From assembly GCF_030272615.1 (NCBI RefSeq), contig NC_081413.1:719223867-719279866 (forward strand): a stretch of 56,000 nucleotides of DNA, given 5' to 3'. A program made the translations under genes and the position numbers. This document shows positions 47,341 through 56,000 of this stretch, piece after piece; position 1 is the first letter of the stretch, and every line of letters starts with the position of its first letter. The notes beneath the pieces were generated by a model. The model saw only the letters and a list, made by a program, of their open reading frames with translations. It was not told the origin of the DNA and searched no databases. Source of the stretch: Cryptomeria japonica (Eukaryota > Streptophyta > Pinopsida > Cupressales > Cupressaceae).

Positions 47341-48256
47341 CCTAAGGAGGTAAAATAGATGTTGCAAGAGTATAAAGATATAGTGAGCGATGGAGCACCT
47401 GCAACACTTCCACCAAGAAGGTCTATAAGCCATCAAATAGACTTTGTCCCCGGTGCATCCCTGCCCAATAAAGCAGCATATAAGCTCACTCCTGATCAAA
47501 ACAAGCAAGTGGCAAGGCAAGTGTAGGAGTTGTTGGATCAAGGATTGATCAAGAAGAGAATCAGCCCATGTGCAGTCCCGGTAGTACTAGCAACAAAGAA
47601 GGGAGGCAAGTGGAGAATTTGTAATAATTCAAGGGAAATCAATAGGATCACCATAAGGTATAGATTTCCTATTCCTAGAATAGAGGATTTGATGGACTTT
47701 TTAGGAGGTGCCATGTATTTTACTAAGTTGGACCTTAAAAGTGGTTATCATCAGATTATAATTAAGGAGGGTGATGAGTGAAAGACCGCTTTTAAGACCA
47801 CAAAAGGGTTGTATGAATGGCTTGTGATGCCATTTGGACTTACCAATGCCCCGAGCACCTTCATGAGGTTGATGAATGAGGTGTTGAAGGACTTCATAGG
47901 TAGATTTGTGGCGGTGTACTTAGATGACATACTCATCTATAGCAGAACCAAAGAGGAGCACCTAGAACATTTGAGGTTAGTCCTAGAGAGGTTGCATGAA
48001 GAGAAGTTGGCAATAAACTTAGAGAAGTGTGACTTTTTGAAGCAAGAGTTAGTCTACTTGGGGTTTGTGGTGTCTAAGGGAACCTTGAAGATGGATCCAA
48101 GCAAAGTAGAGGCAATATTGAATTGGCCTGCCCCTAAAACAGGGACTGAAGTTAGGAGTTTCCATGGTTTAGCCCAATTCTATAGAAAGTTTGTGAGGAA
48201 CTTTAGTGGCATATGTGCACCAGTACTTGACACCATAAAAGGAGGCCTTAAAACTA
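47341..48256 (+). pseudogene. Ty3 reverse transcriptase
   Basis: Motifs in order: [47 protein letters not shown] (first Asp), [31 protein letters not shown] (YLDD box), [38 protein letters not shown]. Stops: TAG near 47,356 and 47,524, TGA near 47,779. All key catalytic residues are present in the conceptual reading. Confidence 0.9.
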
Positions 48257-48721
48257 TTGAGTCAAGAGGGAAGGCCTATGGCATTTTTTAGTGAGAAGCT
48301 TAATGAGGCAAAGAAGAGGTATTCAACATATGATCTAGAGTTGTATGCACTAGTTCAATCTCTCAAGAAGTGGAGGCATTACCTACTCCCAAAGGAATTT
48401 GTGGTGTTCACATATAACCAGGCTTTGAGTTATATCAACACTCAAGAGAAGCTTAGCAATGGACATTTGAAGTGGATGGATTACCTCCAATCCTTTACCT
48501 TTACCATCAAGCATAAAAAGGGGCAGCTTAACAAGGTGGCAGATGCTTTGAGCTGAAATTTGTTGACTGTCCAAGAATTGCAATTGTAGAGCATAGGGAT
48601 AGAAGGTTTCAAGGATCTCTATGAAGAAGATGAGGACTTCTCATCAGCCTACAAGGTTTGCAAGGAGTTTGAGAATCATTTTCATGGTGAGTATGTAGAT
48701 TAAACTCTTCAAAATGGTCTC
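48257..48721 (+). pseudogene. Ty3 RNase H, N-terminal part deleted
   Basis: RT runs to [15 protein letters not shown], then a frame change leads straight into [63 protein letters not shown]. The usual 50 to 60 residues between these, with the first catalytic Asp (DAS motif), are missing. In the third motif the expected TDH reads TYN. TGA at 48,554, TAG at 48,587 and TAA at 48,701 follow. Confidence 0.85.
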
Positions 48722-49759
48722 TTGTTCAAAGGCAATCAGTTATGTGTGCCTAGAGGATGCATGAGAGAAAATCTCATACAAGAGAAACACAATGGTAGTC
48801 TAAGTGGACACTTTGGAATCAATAAAACTTTGGATCTAGTACAGAGGTACTACTATTGGCCTAGGTTACCAAGGGATGTGAGAAGGTATGTGGAGCAATG
48901 TGGTGTGTGTCAAAGGGCAAAAGGAGGATCAAGTAATGCAGGCCTCTATCAGCCATTACCGATCCCAAATAGGCCTTGGGAGTGTGTGAGCATGGACTTT
49001 GTGGTAGTACTCCCCAAGACAAAGATAGGTATGGATAGCATCTATGTGGTGGTAGACAGGTTTTCTAAGATGGGCCATTTTATTCCACATAGAACTACTC
49101 ATGATGCTAGTTATATTGCACATCTCTTCTTTAAGGAGATTGTAAGGATTCATGGACTCCCATTAAGTATTGTTTCAGATAGGGATAGCAAGTTCATGGG
49201 CCATTTTTGGCAAACCTTATGGAGAAGACTAGGGACTAATTTATCATTCAGCTCAGCTTACCATCCACAAACTGATGATCAAACTGAAGTCATTAATAGG
49301 GTGCTAGGCAACTTGTTGAGGTGTCTAACCAAGGAGTATGGGCAGACTTGGGATCTAGTTATTCCACAAGCTGAGTATGCCTACAATGACAGTGTAAATA
49401 GGACCATTGGAAGGAGTCCTTTTGAGGTTGTCTATGGTAGACATCCAAGAGGGGTGTGTGAACTAAGAGAACTTGGATCAATGGAGATGAAGAGTGGGCA
49501 AGCAGAGGACTTCACTCAAACCCTCAAGGAAGTCCAAGAACAGGTCAAGAGAGCCATCCTAGAGTCTACTCAAAAACTGAAAGCTAAAGTGAATGAAAAA
49601 AGGAGAGAGGTTCAATTCAAAGTGGGTGACTATGTGATGGTCCATCTAAGTAAAGCTAGAATACAAAGCGGCAAGCCTACTAAGCTACAAATAAAGAGGG
49701 TAGGACCAGGGAAAACTTTAAGAAAACCCTCCCTTGGACAAGGTGTAAAAACCTGGTGA
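48722..49759 (+). pseudogene. Ty3 integrase, C-terminus truncated
   Basis: An open 345-codon stretch. Zinc-binding HHCC: ...EKHNGSLSGHFGINKT and CGVCQRAKGG. Catalytic core: SMDFVVVLPKTKIGMDSIYV (D), IVSDRDSKFMGHFWQ (D), HPQTDDQTEVINRVLGNLLR (E; usually QTDGQTE). GKTLRKPSLGQGVKTW is a foreign or frameshifted tail after RVGPG, where family members continue into a C-terminal or chromodomain. It would insert element cDNA into the genome; the stretch lacks stops but is cut off from its upstream frame. Confidence 0.85.
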
Positions 49760-49960
49760 AAGTTGTATAATTCTGAAGAAAATTTTAATTTTATTGGCAA
49801 ATTTTTGCGGTTTACGGAGAAAAATAATAATCTCCATTGGCGAATTAGCCGTGATCACTCAAAGTTTGTGAAAAATCCTTGCGAATTGTACTGTTTTTAA
49901 AACCCAAAAAATAATTGCATGGGCAAATTCTAATGTTTTTAAAACCAGAAAAATATTTGC

Positions 49961-50140
49961 ATTGGCGATTTCAACCTATTTTCAAACCATAAAAATAAAA
50001 TATTGGCGATTTCAAGCTATTTTCAAACCATTAAAAAAAAATATTGGTGATTTCAAGCTATTTTCAAACCATAAAAATATAATATTGGCGATTTCAAGCT
50101 ATTTTCAAGCCATAAAAAAAAATATTGGCGATTTCAAGAT
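49961..50140. repeat. 41-bp tandem repeat, about 4.5 units
   Basis: ATTGGCGATTTCAAGCTATT heads each unit at 49,961, 50,002, 50,043, 50,084 and 50,124. The 3' part of each unit (TTTCAAACCATAAAAA) varies most in its A-run. An open 65-codon stretch here is only a translation of the repeat. Confidence 0.9.
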
Positions 50141-50199
50141 ATTAACTTTAAGTAATTAAAACACGTGGCACACAGTCGTCAACTTTCTACTTGGAAGAC

Positions 50200-50880
50200 T
50201 GCCCATTAGAAAATCTCCTGACCTAGCAACAAGCCCTTACGACTCTCTCTATCTCCAACTCGCAAGCCAAAAATGGTAAGCCTTCGTAACCTCGAGATCT
50301 AGCGACTAAGGGAAACTGAACTGGCACTCGCCAATTCTCAACCACAAATGTTAAGTCCTCGTCACCGCAATGACTTGGAGATAGTGGTAACTTTAACCCT
50401 TTTCGTGTACTCACCAACATAAAACTATTTATCTCTTAACCTCTAGCACTTCACTCACAAGCTTGCAGCTTGATCAGGTCTTCAGACATTTAACTTTGCG
50501 AGTTGGCGATAACCATTAAACCTAACCACAAACTGTCTAGTTGCTAGCTCATGACCTAAAAATGCTAACATTAAACAAACATGAGAGCTAGTGACAACTG
50601 TATGAAATGAGTTACTCGCTAACTCTCGCGGCTATAATGTATGACATCAGACCAACTCGAGACCTCGCGACCAAAGAAATTTCACTAACAATCTTTTGCT
50701 CGGTAACATAAAATGCTAACACCCAAAAAGATAGAGACCTCGCGATGTAAACCCAAACCAACTTATCGCTAGCTCATAGCTTGATCACGTCTTTAGACAT
50801 TTTACCTCGCGAGCTAGCGATAACCATAAAACTTAACCACAAACTATCTGGTCACTAGCTCGCAACCTAAAATTTTTAAG
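50200..50880. repeat. diverged repeats rich in CTCGCGA/CTAGC words
   Basis: The block at 50,459-50,572 (AGCTTGATCAGGTCTTCAGAC...GCGATAACCAT...CTAACCACAAACTGTCT) recurs at 50,766-50,878. Related words (GACCTCGCGA, GCGAGCTAGCGA, CTAGCTCGCAACC) recur through the interval. No coding potential. Nature unknown. Confidence 0.65.
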
Positions 50881-52350
50881 GCTTGGATGCTGACTCATTC
50901 CTGAGGGACTAGTTTGAAGGTTTCTCTTGAGTCGAGGTTGATTAGACAAGCGAGGATGACGGTTTCAGAGGCATAAAAGGATTTGATAGCTTCTGAGTTA
51001 GAGATGGGAGATCACGGATTTCTCTGAGAAATAAGAGCTCAGGTTGCTTGTTGTCAGGGATTCTGAAGTAGAATTTGTCCATTCAAGGAGGAATAAAATC
51101 AGAACAAAATTGTTCACAATAGATGAGCCTTAGCAGGATGCAATTGATTTGATAGGCATGACTTCTAGAGTCTACGGTCATGTTGAAAAACACCAAAATG
51201 ATGATTTTTCACGTGAATGAGCATCACCAAATGAAGTGTGAAAATATTATAAATACAATAGAGTGGTGACTTAATTGGTAGAAGAGAAACTTAGAAAAGA
51301 AACCTTTTTCATTTTCTAAGATTGGTTTTTTCCTCAGAAAAGAAGATGATGTTTGAGTAGGATCGTGCATGGAGTTGTTGTGTGCTCTATGATACTAGAT
51401 GGGTGTTTTTTTGTTTTCTTTTGTGTGAGTTTGTTTATTGTCAGAGGGGGTGTTAAAGCCTTTTCTTGTCAAGAAGGGCCAAGCATGGCACATCCTCTTC
51501 TTTTACTCTACCATAGGATGGCAAGGGGTTTGAAGAAGGAGCCAGCAGAGGAATGAAAGAAGGATTTGTTTGGGTGGGGAGTGGTAGCCAGTCATCTTTG
51601 TGATGACATGGAAGCTACAACCCCTCCTCAACAGATTACATTTATCCTAAAGCTCCTATTTCCACTTTCCCCGATCGTGGGCATGAAGGCTCAAGTTCCT
51701 CTTTCCATTTTCTCTGTTCCTAGGCATGAAGGCTTCCTCCTCAATTTGGAAATGATCTGTTGGACTTGGACAGAATGTAACATCTCACATTCCATCTGAA
51801 ATGAAGGCATCAGGGTGATAATGGCATGGCTCAAGCAGTTTTGCAAGTTGTATAGTCATTGGGGTTCCTTTTCTGGTTCCATTAGTGATTCTAGACTCTA
51901 CGCGAAGGGAGCAAGTTGTATATTGTATAGTCATTTACAGAGCAAATGAAAAGCATTTAGTGTCAAGCTTTGTCTATATATAAATTTATTTTGTGTATAA
52001 CTCTATCTCTTTCAAATGATCAGAATCATGAGATTTAATTTTTTTCATTTGTTGCATTGTTATGGTGTATGTAATTTTTCATTTAATGCTTCCTAATCCT
52101 ATTATGCCCAGGAATGCAAAATTTTTGTTAGTCTGGAATCATATTAAATAATTAAGGATTCACCTCATTGTAATTGGTGGGTGGATTATAGAGTCATAGA
52201 CAGTCATAGAACACCTCCATATATATTACATAAACATCAATAGCATATAAAATCATAAGAGTATTAAGAATGAAAGTATTAAACACCACAATAGATTATT
52301 AGATACGAATACAATTATAAAACATAATTAGTAAAACATTAAGACAACAA
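50881..52350. other. no recognisable feature
   Basis: Short open stretches on the plus strand (51,353-51,556 and 51,566-51,799) have no recognisable domain or supporting context. GCAAGTTGTATAGTCATT at about 51,843 recurs as GCAAGTTGTATATTGTATAG at about 51,910. From 52,000 on the DNA is AT-rich and may be the non-coding end of the minus-strand element to the right. Confidence 0.5.
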
Positions 52351-52380
52351 ACCAGTGCCTTATCCTAGGGCATAGAGTCA
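52351..52380 (-). other. non-coding block shared with 5,692-5,722
   Basis: ACCAGTGCCTTATCCTAGGG followed by CATAGAGTCA matches ACCAATGCCTTATCCAAGG followed by TCACAGAGTCA. Each lies 270 to 390 bases below the end of a copy of the LTR-borne ORF, supporting common descent of the ORF with its downstream DNA. Confidence 0.5.
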
Positions 52381-52771
52381 CTTACAATTCAAGACAACCT
52401 GATAATAAACTTCAATAAGATTCATTTGTAGATAAATAGGAATGAAAATATGAATAATGCCATTACATACAGTTACACAACCCTGATTCATATGTAAACT
52501 AAAAAATGCTTGACCATTCAATTCACAATGAAAACATAAATTCAACACAAAGACAATTATGTGAAGATCACATTGCTCAAACTGCAAATGATATTGATAT
52601 TATATTCATAATGATAATAGAAAGTAAATTTACAATGTGATTCAACTATGCACTCATCAAATTCTTGAACAGTTGAGCTATTATAACTATATTAATATAA
52701 GAGTTTTCAAGTTCAACATCATTGATCAATAAAAGTGGCAACCTCAACTTGAGGATTCAACAAGCTTAGGA

Positions 52772-55700
52772 TTACTGTGAGGAATCTTGGGTAGCAACCT
52801 CAACCTAAGATTTATTCTTTGGCTTTAGCATGGCTTGCCACCTGTCCACCTCTTTGTCTTTTGGCCAGCTAAATTCCTTTACCTCTTCCAACTTTGCAAC
52901 TGAATCTGCCCATCTGTCATCTATAACTGCCCTGGACTCAACAATAAACTTTGCATGGTCAACCTCAACCTTGAACAGTGAATCAAGCAGATCGTTAAGG
53001 AAATCAGCATCAACCTGTTCATTTACATGCTTGATTATTTCTTCTTGCTCTAGAATCAAATCAAATTCACTGGTCCAATCAGAAACTGATTTCAAATCTC
53101 CATTACTACCAAAAATTAAAGGCACCAATTTATTATAACCTTCCCCAAATGTCTGCAATTTTTCATTTATAAGCACATCCTTACCTATGAAAAATGCATA
53201 AGCTTCATTCATTACCTCCACCATGTCTTTAGTGTCACTGATCTTGGGAGGGAACTCATCACTATACATCATTGCAGTATCTAGCTTATCCATTAATCTG
53301 CTTCTTCCTAACCAAACATTGAACAAAGGTCCAAGAAAAGCGATAGCCTCAGAGGATGTTTTGCTTGCCTCTTTCAAAGAAATTTTCATATCATGCAAAA
53401 CCATCAATTTGTCTTTCAATACACTAATCCTATGTTTCAAAATTCTGACACAACAGAGATAGCCTTGACATTTTGTTCCTTTTCAAGCTTCTCAATTTTC
53501 CCTGTGTATTCCTCCATTTTTGTTGTCACATTAGCTGGTATTTCTTGTACTTGTTCTATAATCTGTATTGGAGGGGGCTCATTTGCAATTTTTTCTTTCA
53601 ACTCCACTAACTCTTCCTCTAGAGCGCCCTTCTTCATCAGTGTCTCTTCATATTTTTTGGACAATGCAATCAATTGGGTATATGTTTCTGTGTATCTTCT
53701 TAACAAATCCTCTGTTTTTGATAAATTCATGAAAGAAACTTGAGTGAAAAATGAGGCAATCTCTGTGTCAGTTGTGTTCTACAAGTTCCAAATCATTCTA
53801 TCAGCTTTTTTTTCTACTTGTATATTTAGAAGGTGGGGCTTTTGAGTGGAAGGGGCCAAAGACCAAGCAGCAAGTGTCTTTGACTTAGGATTAAATCCTG
53901 ATCCTCTTATTAGATCTCCAATTTCCAATTCAGTTCTAAACATTGGGTCCTCTTGCTTCCTAATTTGATCAATAATAAAAATAGACTGGATATCCTAGTT
54001 AGGCATCATAATCATACCAGTACTCTTTATCAATTGTCTTCCCTGTTCCACAGATATTTCCTCCCTGTCAGGATCATATTCCTGTAGTGCCTTGATGATC
54101 TCCTCTTTCTTTTCTTCATTTGCTTCCTCTATGATTAGATTTTGTTTTAATTGATTTTGTTTCAACCTTGTCAAAAAACTTTTAAATTCATTTGATTTAA
54201 TAAAGTCATCATCTTTCATGAACTCATTTGACAACATCACATGCTCATCAAATCCTTGAGCAAGGGCTTTGTTTGTTTCTCCTTGTTCTTCATTCTACCC
54301 TACTTCTCTAAGATGTATCCTTATTTGATGAAAGTAGTGTCCTTGTTCTATAACAATTTCTCTAGCAGGGTCTCTCCTCACAATTGTACCGACCTCAGTG
54401 GTTTTTTGTTTCTTTGCAACTAGAACTCAGGTAGATTGAACTTCATCCCCACTCTCTACATCATCAACAGACACACTAAGTGGCCTCTTCCCATGTGAAG
54501 AATGTCCATCTTGGGGGTCTTGCTGCTGAGCAGTCACTTTTGGAATTTGAGGCATTTGTTCCATCAGAGTTTCATATAAACTCAACATTTTGTTAATCCT
54601 CTCCAGGTATGAGCTATCAGGGCAAAAACCTGAGAAACTAGGGTTAGTAGCCAACAATTCTACTTCAACTCTCATCAATTTTTTTCATTTTCTTCTCCTT
54701 TCTTGTACTTCATCTTTTCTCAGCAAATTTCTAACCATGTCTTCATCATCCAATGGTTCATGGTCCTTTATTGTGGCCCAAGGTGTCATTTTTGGCATTG
54801 CAACTTTAATAAATTATTCCGGATCACAGAATCTAGACACAGCATTAACCAACCTATACTGTTTAAGGAAATTGTTTACTTCATCAAAGGAACTCCTACC
54901 AATGGTAAAATCAAATGCAACCCAAAGCCTAGGAAGAAAAGTACCCTTCCTGTTTTTATCAAGGTATTCTTTTTCAACTAGGGTCAATTGCCAGATAAAC
55001 TCCATAAAAGCAATCCTAATTGGAACAAATTTTGGTAAAATATGGGGAGGCTGGGGACACCCATAGACTCTCATCATAGTAAAGTTATCAAAAAAATAAA
55101 AGTCCCCCCAGTTATGTGAAATAGGGCAGTTTGGAACATACTGGTAAGGTCTCAAAACTCTCCTAACAATAATTGACAATCATACCCTATTTATTCCTAG
55201 CATTTCCATAATTGGCAAAATAATCCAATTTTCAAAGAAAAGGAAAGAAGAATGGGGAGAACTATTGTCCCAAACCTGGGTCCATCTTTGTATTGGCACT
55301 AAGACACCAAATTCTTCTTTGAAAAGCTCCAATTCTTTATCCACAAACTCAACACTATAGAACAAGATTAAATGCATCAGCAATGAATAATGCTTGAATG
55401 TAGGGTTGGGTGCACCACTCTGAATTTCAACTAGAGCATTATGAATGTGTTCAACCACATAGCCCACATAATCATAATCTTTGTTAACATCTGGGTGTTG
55501 AATGTCCATAGCCATCATCAGTAATTCAGCTGACACTATTGAATCTCCATCAAAACCCAACACTCTGCATAATCCATAGATTGTACAATGCATATAATGG
55601 TGGAAAGGTGTGATGTCAAATGGTGGTTCGATACTCTCTAGAATTATAACTGGCTTCTTATTCACCCTAGGCATGTGTCTGGGCATTGCATGCTTCTTGA

Positions 55701-56000
55701 TAACACCTTTGTATTTGTCATAATCCTCTGCAATCCGCTCCAAATCTATATCCGTACATGTAGCACCAGTAATCTGGAAAGCTTCAACAAAGCTAGCTCT
55801 ATTAATTGATACTAGGGTAGACTAGTTCTTTCTTCTTATTACCCTAGATAATAGGCAATAGCATTTGGCCAACTCTTTGATCAAATCCACATCAACATAC
55901 ACATCTGGCACAATTAACTTTGCCATATTTAAATACCAAGGGTTTGACATCGGGACACTCTTAACCCTATTTTTCCACAAATAATGAAACAGAGTAGAAC
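52772..56000 (-). pseudogene. LTR-borne ORF of unknown function (family copy 2, start beyond window)
   Basis: The minus frame is open from the window end: MSNPWYLNMAKLIVPDVYVD aligns with the copy 1 stretch CIWELDVKKLVVPGVFMD. Further matches: HYSLLMHLILF, CPISHNWGDFYFFDNFTMMR, VNAVSRFCDPE, VEQGRQLIKSTGMIMMPN then TAG where copy 1 has PEWD, and DQIRKQ against DTVRKE. The C-terminal 300 residues are helical (EEELVELKEKIANEPPP, WADSVAKLEEVKEFSWPKDK) and end with a TAA at 52,772. Stops: five TAG, three TGA, one TAA, plus one frameshift near 53,440. Function unknown; it is much diverged from copy 1. Confidence 0.7.

Larger units (their letters stand above)
43885..49760 (+). mobile_element. Ty3/gypsy element with tRNA-Met primer site, 3'-truncated
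   Basis: 5' LTR, primer site, gag, protease, RT, part of RNase H and integrase in canonical order. The 3' part of integrase beyond KLQIKRVGPGK, the polypurine tract and the 3' LTR are missing. A tRNA-Met primer with this gag and integrase pattern suggests a chromovirus clade, but the diagnostic chromodomain would lie in the missing end. Confidence 0.85.

Noticed and set aside
49961-50140. CRISPR array
   Set aside because: Units are contiguous tandem repeats with no unique spacers, in plant DNA.
51353-51799. Possible host gene
   Set aside because: Two short open stretches without domain, splice structure or codon bias that I can support.

Overview
This window is plant nuclear DNA, probably from a large-genome seed plant; a gymnosperm is a guess. 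I found no host gene that I can support. Nearly everything is LTR-retrotransposon sequence: Ty3/gypsy elements with gag, protease, RNase H, RT and integrase motifs; Ty1/copia elements with primer sites matching plant initiator tRNA-Met; and several elements with gag-like genes but no pol. Most ORFs are broken by in-frame stops, largely TAG, as expected for methylated plant transposons decaying by C-to-T change.

Layout. (1) 1-10,104, minus strand: 5' part of a Tat/Ogre-like Ty3 element. A tRNA-Arg-like primer site at 5,343-5,361 places a putative 4.7-kb LTR at 5,366-10,104. That LTR carries its own 959-codon reading frame (5,991-8,867). Gag, protease, an RNase H and RT follow in one frame down to base 1, with RNase H lying before RT. 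(2) 10,105-10,744: AT-rich spacer. (3) 10,745-20,333, plus strand: degraded Ty1/copia in the order partial internal - LTR - internal - LTR. (4) 20,481-43,884: a nest. A fragment of an unidentified LTR was entered by a minus-strand copia-type, gag-only element (21,207-43,783, ATGGA duplications). Its 5' LTR was then entered by a young Ty3 gag-protease element with an intact 1,150-codon ORF (27,626-35,477, GTAAC duplications) and by a pol-less element with two unusual ORFs (35,993-43,570). (5) 43,885-about 49,760, plus strand: Ty3 element with tRNA-Met primer site, gag, protease, RT, damaged RNase H and integrase, cut off at its 3' end. (6) 49,760-52,770: tandem and dispersed repeats and otherwise featureless DNA. 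(7) 52,772-56,000, minus strand: a second, diverged copy of the LTR-borne ORF family seen in (1).

The most interesting system is that ORF family. Two diverged copies share conserved motifs (YSLLMHL, HNWGD, an SR-x-x-DPE-like end, a QGR block) from the N-terminal part through a charged C-terminal half. They also share a short non-coding block downstream. In the copy where the primer site is visible, the ORF lies upstream of it, that is inside the LTR, rather than between primer site and gag as reported for Ogre ORF1. The pol-less elements probably depend on enzymes supplied in trans, but no intact autonomous partner is present here.
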